A stretch of 64,000 bases of DNA from Sipunculus nudus. Taxonomy: Eukaryota > Annelida > Sipuncula > Golfingiida > Sipunculidae. The stretch lies in NCBI GenBank assembly GCA_026874595.1, contig CM049306.1:109596142-109660141 (forward strand). Direction: 5' to 3'. Below the pieces are notes generated by a model that saw only the letters and a program-made list of their open reading frames with translations, was not told where the DNA came from and ran no database searches. This document shows positions 1 to 12,157 of the stretch, one piece after another (the stretch's first letter is position 1; each line of letters begins with the position of its first letter). The position numbers were made by a program, and so were the translations under genes.

Positions 1-1773
1 TTTGATAAAAATAATGCAATGATTAAATCCATGACCGCTTTACACTATAGATGATTAAGATATTGTTCAGGATATTTATTTTTCAGGATTATTAGATGTG
101 GTGAAAGCCCCATGATGTAAAAAAGGCCGCAATTGAGTTTTTGTGTGATTTAAGCACGTATTTTTAATGGTTAGTAGGCGGGACCGGGAACCACAGAGTC
201 ATGGGTCACTTCAGCCTGGTTGGGATCCCTGTCCAAAGGTCTTTGGTCAAAGGTCAATTCATCATTTTATTGCAATGAACAAGGAAGACATGCAGTTACG
301 AAGCAACGTAATTCAATGTACAACGTGTATGTCAAACGTGAGTAGGTAAAAACAGACGGTCAGTGGATCTAGAACTCGGACAGCCCATGCAAATATTAAT
401 GAACGTCAAATATTTGTAGTAATAGAGTGATTGTTTGTGAATGGTATATTTATACCAACCTCCGATGTCGGAAAACAATGCAATAGTCTTGATTAATACA
501 AGCTCAGTTCCATGTAGAAACATGGTATCGGATCGACTTCTGGACACAACCAATTAGGTACAGTTCCTTGGGGACTCGGTAACCGTCACGTGTGCTGTAT
601 CGTCAAAAAAAGGCTCTATACACATTATGCCGGTACTGTACGAAACTGAGGTCGTGACCCTTACGCATGCGCTCTGGGAGCTGATCGATCACGTGATACG
701 AGAGCGTGTTATATTTTATGTCGTACTGGTCGGGTAACGTAAACATAACCTGACAGGAGGACAGGAGCGCATGTTTGTTGAAAATCACTGAAAAAAGGAT
801 GGTGTGTTTGTTATAAACAGATACATGTAGCCATATGACGTCGGCACTATGGTGGCGTGCATGCTGAGGAAACACCACCGGTAACTCGCTTTGTTTTCTG
901 ATGTCATTCCTGTGGTAATCTTCAAAGTATTGCTTCTCCTCTTGAATTATACAAAGGGAAAAACCATGTCTGCCGCATGCTCTGGGCATTGCTTCAGTCT
1001 TTCTGGCATAAACAGACCATCACTGTTGTTATAATTATTAATGGTTGCAAATACAAAGTGTACTTTTTTCCTCAGTCCAATCGTATAATAACGTGTCCTA
1101 TATCAAAATAATATAATGTAACGTAGTCGAGTCCAAGTGAAGTCTTGCTCCAAACTATACTCGAGTCGAGTCCTTGAGGTTCGAGTCAAGGTCAACTTTC
1201 CTCAAGTCCGAGTATTTTGGAACTTGATCTGACCCCCCCCCCCCTCCCCCACAATGCACCGCGGCTTCTACGTACAGCAGGTAAAAATGTAGTGAAGTGG
1301 GTAATGTAGTTCGGTCAGACATGTTGGATAAGAATTGTTTCATGCAATTAGTTTGATAGTTGAGACAAGTGCGGGCTGTCCCACACTGCCTAACAGGAAG
1401 AGCTACGTTGCTTCTGAGTAGGAACGACCTCTGGCGGAAGGGAACTGATTACGGGGATTGCAACTATCATTTAATGTAGTTATTATTACACATGTAATTG
1501 TTATAAAAACCGGGGTACCAACGATCAAATTAAAAAAAAGATATAATGATTAATGTTATTGTGGAAGTTTAATCAAAAGTGTTTTTCCCTCGATCTTTCA
1601 TTGTATTTAAGTCATGCTACGGATCAGTTATATGTACTTCTGGATTAAGTTATTGTGACATATATGTATATAGGCATTATGGGCGTATCACTCGTTTCTC
1701 GAAAGAATAGAGGCGTGTTCGACGTCATTTGCCAAAAAATTCATAACGTATTTGTTTATAAATTCGATCGTGG
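1..1773. other. Intergenic, no gene recognised
   Basis: Only short ORFs without recognisable motifs. It contains a poly-C run (1233-1250) and a degenerate stretch around 1127-1212 rich in CGAGTC/GAGTCC words. Confidence 0.6.
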
Positions 1774-1781
1774 CCAGTAAT
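1774..1781. repeat. Left target-site duplication (CCAGTAAT)
   Basis: Identical to 2242-2249; it flanks the hAT-like element. Confidence 0.85.
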
Positions 1782-1817
1782 CAGTGGCGTCAATTTTTCT
1801 CCCGGGGGGGATGAGTT

Positions 1818-1879
<62 letters not shown>

Positions 1880-1905
1880 TTTTTCTGCGTCTCTGAGTGA
1901 CATAT

Positions 1906-1951
<46 letters not shown>

Positions 1952-2241
1952 CATTAAATATATAATTGTTATATATATATAAACTCAATCAAATTTCAGA
2001 TAATTAAAATGTTTTAGAAAATAAGTGTATTCGTGAATTCTAAGCAAGGTTTAGATATAACATTTTTTGGTAAATAGAACCAAAGTCTATAATTATATTA
2101 ATTAATTAATTTCATTTTCAATATTATAATATTATTCTCTGAAAAGTGTGGGGGGGGGGATGATAACACTAACCTCCCCTTGCCAATAAGTGGGGGGTAT
2201 ATATACCCATCATCCCCCCCCCCCCTATATTGACGCCCCTG
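1782..2241. mobile_element. hAT-like non-autonomous element (MITE), 460 bp
   Basis: The ends are inverted repeats: the left reads CAGTGGCGTCAAT and the right, on the other strand, CAGGGGCGTCAAT, each followed inward by a G-rich run ending GGGGATGA. The copy is flanked on both sides by the identical 8 bp CCAGTAAT (1774-1781 and 2242-2249). An 8-bp duplication and CAG-x-GGCG termini are hallmarks of hAT transposons. The interior has no ORF and holds two (AT)n tracts, so it would depend on a transposase from elsewhere. Confidence 0.85.
1820..1946. repeat. (AT)n microsatellites inside the hAT-like MITE
   Basis: Two pure AT runs (about 1820-1874 and 1910-1946) separated by about 35 bp of unique sequence. 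Confidence 0.9.
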
Positions 2242-2249
2242 CCAGTAAT
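2242..2249. repeat. Right target-site duplication (CCAGTAAT)
   Basis: Identical to 1774-1781; it flanks the hAT-like element. Confidence 0.85.
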
Positions 2250-3904
2250 TACATATAGATACAAAACGTGTTTCCGATGTCCACCAATAATGTATGACTG
2301 ATAATCATATACCCTCAGAAAACACCACTTTGCAAGTTTTTACACAATTTACTGCGCGCATGCATTACCTTCGTAAATGAATGGAGCATTAAGCGCTTGG
2401 TGTTGGGTCGATACTCCTTAGTGCACTACGTGTCACGTGACTCGTCGATACGAGATGCGGGTGCATGTTGAGTTGCCATTTTGACATCCAGTTAACCGCA
2501 GATCATGTATCCCACCCTGTACCCCACCCGTGGAATAATCTCCGGTTTTATTTATACAGATATGCTATTATTTGTAATCGTATACCAGGTCTTTGGCCTT
2601 GTGGTCTCTGCTCAAAACGCCTCACAGGAAAATGCGTCATACAGTGGTGTGGATGTCACATATAACTTTGCTTTATTGCTAAATAGAGGAAATAATTTTA
2701 AGATAATGTCACGTTATTCAGACCATTAAATAACGATACAGCTGCTATTTACAGCTATTGTTTTACTTTTAATGAATTTAAAAACGACTTTGATTATTAA
2801 GAAACAATTCTATCCTATTGAACCTTAAATGAGGTGCAGGCGTTTTCCTATATCTGTATGAAACGTATATATTTATATATATCAGGGCACCAGATAGGGG
2901 ACAATCATATATTAGCCCTTGCACGACCACAAAAACTTAAGTACCGGTACCTGTGTATTAAAGCCGCAGCCCGTCAGCACACGTGAGCGGGGGCAGTGCT
3001 TCGTGCTGTATTATACGTCCGTAGGGCTGTCATGTGCTGCTGATGTCGGCCTCATACTACGGACCTGCGTGGGATGCCGGGTGATGCCCTGTACCAGATC
3101 CTGGTGTGACATGTTGATTATTACGTGACTGTATCAGTAATCATAAACACCCAGAACTCTGATCAGCGACTACATGGCCTGGATCATGGGTACAGCCAAG
3201 AGAGGTGATTATTGTGCAAGTATTTTTCCGCTTTTCTTTTTATCACTAGGCTTAATTATAGTCAGTGATTACTTTATCAAGATAAAAAGTATACTGCTGA
3301 TAACCACTTCACGATGCATGCATCACTATTATATGTGTACCACCTGTTAATTAATGAAACAGGGCATGCTAATTGTCGAGAAAATCACCAACAAAGTTTC
3401 AAAAGCAGGACAAGAGGTAACCGTGATAGGAGCTATTAGTAAGTTAAAATTTGAAATATATAACATTATATAAAAATCATTATTAACATTATATATAAAT
3501 CCACTTTAATATTTAAAGGATTAAACACTAGCTGTTCACTTTAGAACAGTGCCTTTTAAGAACATGTATACGTTAATACAGAGCGATAAGAAAGAAAAGA
3601 AAATGTACAATTAGCAGAAATAGGTAACAGGACAAGCTGTAGATCATGCATTAGCTGTAAAATGAATATGTTTATAGGGACAGTCACCTGTTCAGAGCAT
3701 GCAACACCGTAGTGATATTTTTTAGCAAGATGAACCTACTGATAAGACCGCAATCAGCAGAATACGAGAACAGGACAAGCTGATTTGTTGACAATACGTG
3801 CTGCATGTAATATATTGAGAAGAACAGCTACCCGTTAGTGCACATGAACGACGGTTATAAAACAGGACAGTAAAGTGTTAAGAGCAGCACGATCAAGACG
3901 TTTA
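2250..3904. other. Intergenic, with decayed satellite edge
   Basis: No gene recognised. From about 3540 onward words such as AACAGGACAAGCTG and AACAGCTACCCGTTAG recur irregularly. They resemble the 46-bp satellite that follows, so this looks like its decayed left margin. Confidence 0.5.
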
Positions 3905-6168
3905 GAACAGAACCAGCTGCCTCTTAAGAACATCGCCTACTAAATGTATTGAGCACAACCAGCTGTCTGTTAAAAATATCACCTGCTAAAAGTATAGATC
4001 AGGACCAGCTGCCTGTTAAGAGCATCGCCTAATAAATTTATAGAGCACAACCAGCTGCCTGTTAAGAGCATCGCCTACTAAATTTATAGAGCACAACCAG
4101 CTGTCTGTTAAGAGCATCGCCTACTAAATGTATTGAGCACAACCAGCTGTCTGTTAAGAGCATCGCCTACTAAATTTATAGAGCACAACCAGCTGCCTGT
4201 TAAGAGCATCGCCTACTAAATTTATAGAGCACAACCAGCTGCCTGTTAAGAGCATCGCCTACTAAATTTATAGAGCACAACCAGCTGTCTGTTAAGAGCA
4301 TCGCCTACTAAATTTATTGAGCACAACCAGCTGCCTGTTAAGAGCATCGCCTACTAAATTTATAGAGCACAACCAGCTGCATGTTAAGAGCATCGCCTAC
4401 TAAATTTATGGAGCAGAACCAGCTGCCTGTTAAGAGCATCATCTTCTAAATTAATTGAGCAGAACCAGCTGCCTGTTAAGAGCATCGCTTACTAAATTTA
4501 TAGAGCACAACCAGCTGCCTGTTAAGAGCATCGCCTACTAAATTTATAGAGCACAACCAGCTGCCTGTTAAGAGCATTGCCTACTAAATTTATAGAGCAC
4601 AACCAGCTGCATGTTAAGAGCATCGCCTACTAAATTTATAGAGCACAAGCAGCTGCATGTTAAGAGCATCGCCTACTAAATTTATGGAGCACAACCAGCT
4701 GCCTGTTAAGAGCATCACCTTCTAAATTTATAGAGCACAACCAGCTGCCTGTTAAGAGCATCGCCTACTAAATTAACAGAGCACAACCAGCTGCCTGTTA
4801 AGAGCATCGCCTACTAAATTTATGGAGCACAACCAGCTGATTGTTAAGAGCATCGCCTACTAAATTTATAGAGCACAAGCAGCTGCATGTCAAGAGCATC
4901 ACCTACTAAATTTATGGAGCAGAACCAGCTGCCTGTTTAGAGCATCACCTTCTAAATAAATTGAGCAGAACCAGCTGCCTGTTAAGAGCATCGCCTACTA
5001 AATTTGTAGAGCACAACCAGCTGCCTGTTAAGAGCATCGCCTACTAAATTTATAGAGCACAACCAGCTGCCTGTTAAGAGCATCGCCTACTAAATTTATA
5101 GAGCACAACCAGCTGCCTGTTAAGAGCATCACCTTCTAAATTAATTGAGCACAACCAGCTGCCTGTTAAGAGCATCGCCTACTTAATTTATAGAGCACAA
5201 CCAGCTGCCTGTTAAGAGCATCGCCTACTAAATTTATAGAGCACAACCAGCTGCCTGTTAAGAGCATCGCCTACTAAATTTGTAGAGCACAACCAGCTGT
5301 CTGTTAAGAGCATCGCCTACTAAATTTATAGAGCACAACCAGCTGCCTGTTAAGAGCATCACCTTCTAAATTAATTGAGCACAACCAGCTGCCTGTTAAG
5401 AGCATCGCCTACTTAATTTATAGAGCACAACCAGCTGCCTGTTAAGAGCATCGCCTGCTAAATTTATAGAGCACAACCAGCTGCCTGTTAAGAGCATCGC
5501 CTACTAAATTTATGGAGCAGAACCAGCTGCCTGTTAAGAGCATCACCTTCTAAATTAATTGAGCACAACCAGCTGTCTGTTAAGTGCATCGCCTACTAAA
5601 TTTATAGAGCACAACCAGCTGCCTGTTAAGAGCATCGCCTACTAAATTTATAGAGCACAACCAGCTGCATGTTAAGAGCATCGCCTACTAAATTTATAGA
5701 GCACAACCAGCTGCATGTTAAGAGCATCGCCTACTAAATGTATAGAGCACAACCAGCTGCATGTTAAGAGCATCACCTTCTAAATTAATGGAGCAGAACC
5801 AGCTGCTTTTTAAGAGCATCACCTTCTAAATTAATTGAGCAGAACCAGCTGCCTGTTAAGAGCATCGCCTACTAAATTTATAGAGCACAACCAGCTGTCT
5901 GTTAAGAGCATCGCCTACTAAATTTATAGAGCACAACCAGCTGTCTGTTAAGAGCATCGCCTACTAAATTTATAGAGCACAACCAGCTGCCTGTTAAGAG
6001 CATCGCCTACTAAATTTATAGAGCACAACCAGCTGCCTGTTAAGAGCATCGCCTACTAAATTTATGGAGCAGAACCAGCTGCCTGTTAAGAGCATCACCT
6101 TCTAAATTAATTGAGCAGAACCAGCTGCCTGTTAAGAGCATCGCCTACTAAATTTATAGAGCATAACC
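3905..6168. repeat. 46-bp satellite array, about 49 units
   Basis: Regular 46-bp period; the unit begins GAGCACAACCAGCTGCCTG, followed by TTAAGAGCATCGCCTACTAA and ATTTATA. Units differ by a few substitutions (a variant has ATCACCTTCTAAATTAATTG). Nearly every unit holds the palindrome CAGCTG. There is no ORF and there are no unique spacers. Confidence 0.95.
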
Positions 6169-6582
6169 ATCTTCGATAACTTTGTAACAGACAGTCGTAG
6201 CCACTTAAACCATAGCTTGTTTTATTTGTCATTCCAAGGCCTTTCTTCTGGTGTGTAGCTGACTCAAATTCGCCGAAACCATGGTTATGTATTTTCGGGG
6301 AAAAGTCAATATTTTCGAAAATAAATGGTCTTATTTTTCTAATTTTTCAGTTTTAAAGCTAGAGAGGTCTAGTTTTTTGCATCAGGTAGCATTCAATTAG
6401 TGTTAGTTGATTATATTAAAAGTCTTGCAATATCTCGTACAATATCTCGTCAAACGAGATATTTCGAGATATCGATTAGTGATAGACTAAAGTCCACAAG
6501 TATGCAGGAATCATTTTGAAACTGATATATCTTATGTCTGACATTAATATCTAGAAACATATTTTTCATTTTCCGGATACGG

Positions 6583-6597
6583 CTGCTAGGCGGCGCT
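6583..6597 (+). promoter_or_regulatory. CTCF-like motif, copy 1
   Basis: CTGCTAGGCGGCGCT, a weaker match to the bilaterian CTCF core (CCASYAGRKGGCRSY). Confidence 0.3.
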
Positions 6598-6910
6598 GCA
6601 CTTAAACCTCCACAACATATCATTTTTTTTTTAAATATCTCCAAAACTATAAACCTCAGTTACAGAAACTATAGCTTGGTTTCTTCCTCTGCGTCTTCTC
6701 CATGACCTGGGAAAGTAATCTGGTCTAAATCTTGTTTCACTTTGTCAGTATGTCTGTCTGTTTGTCAGTTGTCCTCAATTTCGCCTGCTTGCTGGTTTTC
6801 GCCTATATAGCCTTCTACAGGCCACAGTTTTGAAGGAATCCTTTTGAAACTGGTACATGTTATGTCTTAGCCTAATATATCGAAACTTGTTTTTCAATTT
6901 CCGGATATGG

Positions 6911-6925
6911 CCGCTAGGGGGCGCT
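6911..6925 (+). promoter_or_regulatory. CTCF-like motif, copy 2 (best match)
   Basis: CCGCTAGGGGGCGCT differs from the core consensus CCASYAGRKGGCRSY at one position. Match by eye only. Confidence 0.45.
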
Positions 6926-7228
6926 GCACTTGAACCTCCCCAACATATCATTTTTTGACATTTCTGCAAAACTATAAACCTCAGTTACAGAAACTATAGC
7001 TTGGTTTCTTCCTCTGGGTCTTCTCCATAGCCTGGTGTAATAATTTGGTCTCAGTCTTCTGTCACTTTGTCAGTGTGTCCGTCTGTTTGTTAGTTGTCCT
7101 CAAATTCGACTGCTTGCTGGTTCTATAGCATTCTACAGGCCACAGTATTGAAAGAATCCTTTTGAAACCGGTGCTCCTAATGTCTTACACTAATATCTCA
7201 AAACATGTTTTTCATTTTCCGGATATGG

Positions 7229-7243
7229 CTGCTAGGGGGTGCT
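7229..7243 (+). promoter_or_regulatory. CTCF-like motif, copy 3
   Basis: CTGCTAGGGGGTGCT, same orientation and same place in the 325-bp unit. Confidence 0.35.
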
Positions 7244-7558
7244 GCACTCGAACCTCCCCAACTTATCATTGTTTGGCCATATCTCCAAAATATTAACCTC
7301 AGTTACAGAAACTATAGCTTATTTTCTTCTTCTGGGTCTTCTCCATAATCTTGGTTAGTCATCAGGTCTCAATCTTGTGTTACTTTGTCAGTGTGTCCGT
7401 CTGTTTGTCAGTTGTACTAAAATTCGCCTACTTGCTGGTTTTTGTGTCTCACATATAGCATTCTACCGGCCACAGTTTTGAAGGAATCCTTTTGAAACTG
7501 GTACATCTCATGTCTAATTCTGATATCTCGAAACAGATTTTTCATTATCTGGATTTTG

Positions 7559-7573
7559 CCGTTAGGGGGCGCT
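7559..7573 (+). promoter_or_regulatory. CTCF-like motif, copy 4
   Basis: CCGTTAGGGGGCGCT, same orientation and same place in the 325-bp unit. Confidence 0.4.
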
Positions 7574-7830
7574 GCACTCAAACCACTACAACATATCATG
7601 TTTTAGCCATATCTCCAAAATTATTAACCTTAATTACATAAACTTTAGCTTATATTCTTTCTATGTGTCTTCTTCATAATTTATTTAAGTCATCTGGCCT
7701 CAATCTTGTTTCACTTCGTCAGTATGTCTATCTGTTTGTCGGTTGTTGTCAGCTATGTCTGCTTCATGTTCTTTTGTGTGATATATGTCGTTCAACCGGC
7801 TCAACTTTTCAGCAATCGCTCTGAAAGTCG

Positions 7831-10800
7831 CTCAATTGATCGAAAACTGACAGTTTGCTCTGTCTGTCCCTCTGTCTGTCATTTCAACTTCGGGCAAGCG
7901 TGTGACCTCTGGTCATCTTGTTTTTCATTCGAAGCACCATAATAATAATTCCTGTCAGCTGATCTTCGGCAGAGCAAGAGATAATCAGTGATCAAGCGGA
8001 CACGAGAAGGAAGAGGGAACGCGCGTAATCAGACACTTTGTGTCCCGATAACGCGGAACCCGCCTGCTGTCACCGTGTCAGGTTGCAATATATGCTGAAG
8101 ATAAACTTGCGTTTTGTTATGGAATTTCACTGCCGTTGGTTTATATATAAAACTGATTATTAACAATTATTTACATCCCGAAAAGCGCCACCCTCCCTCC
8201 CCGGGTCTACTTAGTTCCAGATATGTCATGTCTTACGATCCGCTGATATGGCAATTTTTGTTTGACAGCAGCACGTTGGCGGCCATTCAGGGAAACCAAA
8301 GACACCGAACGATGATTGTATATAAGCATGGATTAAATAATAACTAATCCAAACGATATATTTAGAGTGCTGTGTTCGTCATCTGAATACCAAATTAATG
8401 TAATATAAACAAGCTAACACATCTTGATCGAAGCTTGGGCGCCATCTACCGCCAATCACAGGATAGAAAATCACAGAAACGGAATCTAAAACCGCAAACA
8501 ACCCTTCCTCCCATTTTATTTTAATTATCATTTTAATATCCACTGAACCAACCTACATTTATTTGTGAAAAAATACCTTTCGATGAACTCCGTAAATTAG
8601 CAGGGTACTTTACCCAATATGTTCCGGATTTGTTCCGGTGCTCAAAAAAAGAGACGAGCGTTTTTACCGTACATTCAGTAGAATCCATGACTTTATGTGC
8701 GTATGTATATTTAAAGACGCAACGGTCATGAAATTCCTGGTCTACCTTGTCGAACTTGACACACAGATTAGTGCAGAGACGCCAATCAGAAACTCATAGT
8801 AACGGACACGCCCTACGCGATCAATTTCATTTAAAATATTTGAAGACAAGAAAGATCGTATTAATATTTTTCAGTGAGGGCACGATGTTTAAACTGATAT
8901 TCACTTACGATCTTGGGACGCAACGTATTTTTACAAGTTTCTGTCATGTCCAAAGTATTAACGCACCATGATATATCAAGGGGGTGCCGCACAAAAGACG
9001 TAACAACCATTGACCTTATGACTTGCGCGTTAGCCTATAATTTCCATCGGCTCAAACAACTGTTAGGCTCGGTTACAGTGGAAGATAACCAAATAAGAGC
9101 TCTGTTGACAAGGCCAAACGAAAGAACCAAGAGACAATTCATATCCTATAACATTTTTAAGGAACTGTGCAGTCTGACGTCAGCTGTTATTTGGAAAAGC
9201 TAACATGATTTCAATATGTAAATACAAAAGTTTATGTGGCCTTTTATAACAACGCAATTCTTTAAATTAAGTCGAAAAATGTCATATTTTGACGTAACAC
9301 TAAGCAAAGTCGGCACACTGGCGTGGCTTATAAGGCGCAATTTTCTTTAAAAAATTAACGCAACCGGCCAGAACGCCGCTAAGTCCATGCCAGAACACTG
9401 AAATTCCCTTCCACGTTGAGGGTTTAAAAAATATGTAGGATGTACAAAGTTAATATCAAGCTTATTTATTAAGCTTAATCCATACATGGTCTTAATCGGT
9501 AACTCAAACCGTACATGTTATTCAAGTGACTATGTATGCCTTAATAAACTTATATAGTTTTCTTCACCATAAACGAATCCTTATTTTTTACATTTTACTT
9601 ATACGTTAGTTTCGCTTTATTAAACCTAGAAAAATAACCTTTTCGACCTGATTAATTAACACTCACCATAATTATTAGCAATTTGAACAGTTATTTCCTA
9701 GGTGAAATAAAGCTCAAAACACATGCAGTGAGCGTTTTAACGTATATCTGCTGAGCCCCTGTTGGACGTTCATTTTATTTAACTTGAACAACTTTTTCGC
9801 GGACAAATTTCCAAGGTCAGGAGTCCATTGTCTTTACGACAACTCTGCATGTGCGTCTTAGGTCGTGTTAGTAATACAACCATATATATACAGATAGTAC
9901 AAGATACACAGTGAAAGTGACAGTAACGGAAATGACCGAGTCCGGAGGCGAACGAGTGCATTACAGGAAGACAGTATATAAGGTGTGAAAGATCATACAC
10001 AAAGTCCTTGTAGAGAGCAGCTGTTGAGGAAGTCATCACGTTTGGATTGCTTTCAGTTTTGATCGTATAAAACAGCTTTCAGACAGTTGTCGCAAGAAGT
10101 GAATGAGTGGGACCCTAGTCATTTAACCATTTGAGACTAAGTTTTTTTTACCATTGACCATTTTCTAATTCCCTTAGAATTTCAATAAATCATGAAAGAG
10201 CCATAATTCTTTGTTTTATTCCAATGTCTTTGATTAAAATTTAACCTATAATTTTCAGGGTTTTTGTTCCAAATTTTTATTGCCATTGCAAGAAATCTCC
10301 ATATTCTTTCTGAATTACCCATTCAAAAATTCGACATGCAGATTTTACCTCTGCAACTGTCATATAGTGTTCTTTGTGGAGGCCATTTTGAAATCAGCAA
10401 ACTATATATAGCACGCAAAATTCGACTCATGTGTAGTATCACGGTCCACGTGTCTGAATCAGACTGAATTAAATTTGGAAAATCACATTTGCAATCTTTG
10501 ATACCATTCGATTAAACAACATACTAATTAATTACGTTACCAGGCATGGATATCTTTTCACAATATAGCAGTGATCAAGTCACAAGGGATTAATGAGAGT
10601 TATAGAGAAACTATACCCGGTCACTTCATGTATCAAGCGTCAGGTATTTTGAGGACAGTCCTCATATTTGCTCGTTTATTGATTTTTTTATTTGCTTTCA
10701 TTTTGTATATTTTATACGGTTCGTGTGGGCAGTTATTGATCCGGACTAAATAATGGTCATTTTCTGCAGATAAGAAGAATATTTTATAAACGGATCATTT

Positions 10801-11870
10801 TAATGGAACAAAGCGTACAACAATTAATTTGATTTTATAATTTTAAGTGTTTGATTAAATTCGCGAGGCACAACGCTTGTACACACGTCTAGGATTTTTA
10901 TGAAATTTAAACAGTCATTTTAAGGAATACATGTACTGTTACAATGAGTTTGTTAGCGTTTCATAGTAAGATTCATGTTTCAGAATGTGTGATTATGAAA
11001 GAAATATATATCCATATACCTGCAATGATATTTGCTATTTTCCATGCTTGCCATGAAGTGCCCCTTAGTTTTTGCATGTTCAAGACTTGCGAGAACCAGT
11101 CGTAAATGATGTCAGGGATAATGCGGTACCTTGCTTTGTTGAGTTATATCCTATTGCACGATGTATCGTGCTGCTAAGCCTGATTGCTGAACCTTATCGC
11201 GTTTCGAAATATAAGCCGGGATGAATTATTGCACCCGGCGTTACTGTTAAGGCGGCGTATAAATGCCCCGCCACATACATCCGAACTTAAAAGCGTATAT
11301 TTTGAAAAAAATGACCATAATAAGAAGAAGCGAGAAATATTTATTTTCCCTTTCAGTTTTCGACCTCTCTGGTATCACAAATATTTAGCGAGTCTACTGC
11401 TATAGGAATAATATTGTATGTATGAGGTTGACACCAGTCAGGTTACAATCCCATGATGCACCGCTGCAGTTTATCGGCTGCTGGTGGAAATGCAATTAAC
11501 CCCACGTTAACATGCTGCCTGCATGGCCGTAACGACAATGCCCGATGACCAAATTTGGCAGGACACGACACTCCATTTGTGATACCTGTAGCCGAGTATT
11601 GTATGGTAGCAGATTACAACGAAAATAAGACACTTTAATTCTCTTAGTTATTCTATTAGATCTTAAACAGCGTAATAAGAAACAGTATTTCTATATATAA
11701 CCTCGGCATTCAAGAGAATAATAAAAAGAGGGATATTTTGATATTTTCTGGAAGGTTGAGCGATGGGCAAGGACCAAAGGAATAATTGTTTATTTTATTT
11801 TTTTTGGTGGGGATGGGGGATTTGGCATGGCTTCCTGTATATCAGTCTGTATGTATTGATCCTGAGCGTT
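7831..11870. other. Intergenic, no gene recognised
   Basis: About 4 kb of AT-rich DNA. Short ORFs (for example 8913-9203 and 9779-10039) have no motif I recognise, and I saw no tandem repeat or inverted-repeat element. Confidence 0.55.
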
Positions 11871-12114
11871 CAGTCACCCCCGCGCCTCCCGGCCTCGACC
11901 TGACCTGAGTCGGCCTTTTTGACACCACCCTCCTTACGGGTACCCTGCTGAAGGAGTATTACAATAAATGGGACAATAAATACTCCTCGATAAGGTACTG
12001 GAGTGGGGAGGTCCAAAGGTATGTTAGGGCTGCTCTCACGGTAAGTCAAGTGACCAGTTATACCCTATAGCTGTAAACGCCTGTAACTCCTACACTCCTA
12101 ACAGCGCTGTCAAA
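11871..12114 (+). promoter_or_regulatory. Candidate promoter / 5' leader of PLC-delta
   Basis: A locally GC-richer stretch just upstream of the start codon (CCCCCGCGCCTCCCGGCC around 11877-11895). Two donor-like sites, AAAG|GTATGT (12017) and CACG|GTAAGT (12040), could end a 5' non-coding exon. No clear TATA box is seen. A short open stretch (about 11940-12060) encodes no motif I recognise. Confidence 0.3.
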
Positions 12115-12157
12115 ATGGAGGCAGGGGTTTCAACAACAGCGATTGAACTGCGGGAAG
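12115..12157 (+). CDS. PLCD: PLC-delta coding exon 1 (N-terminus, residues 1-14)
   Basis: The start ATG at 12115 sits in a favourable context (CAAA-ATG-G). The exon encodes [14 protein letters not shown] and ends one base into a codon at the donor G|GTTTGT. Joined to exon 2 it gives [16 protein letters not shown], which lines up with the acidic stretch before the PH domain of PLC-delta1. The phase fits, but the donor is not strong and a short first exon is easy to misplace. An upstream non-coding exon, or a different first exon, cannot be excluded. Confidence 0.65.

Larger units (their letters stand above)
6450..7830. repeat. Tandem copies of a roughly 325-bp dispersed-type element (4 clear, 1 decayed)
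   Basis: Landmarks such as GAATCCTTTTGAAACTGGTA, CATTTTCCGGATATGGC, GGGGGCGCTGCACT, GTTACAGAAACTATAGCTT and TGTCTGTTTGTCAGTTGT recur at spacings of about 318-330 bp. A fifth, strongly decayed copy starts near 7770. Reverse-strand ORFs of about 60 codons recur in three copies but show no protein I recognise. Source element unknown. Confidence 0.85.

Noticed and set aside
603-989. 128-codon reverse-strand ORF
   Set aside because: No family resemblance or supporting context; consistent with chance.
3905-6168. CRISPR-like regular array
   Set aside because: Direct repeats abut each other with no unique spacers, and the window is an intron-bearing animal-type genome.
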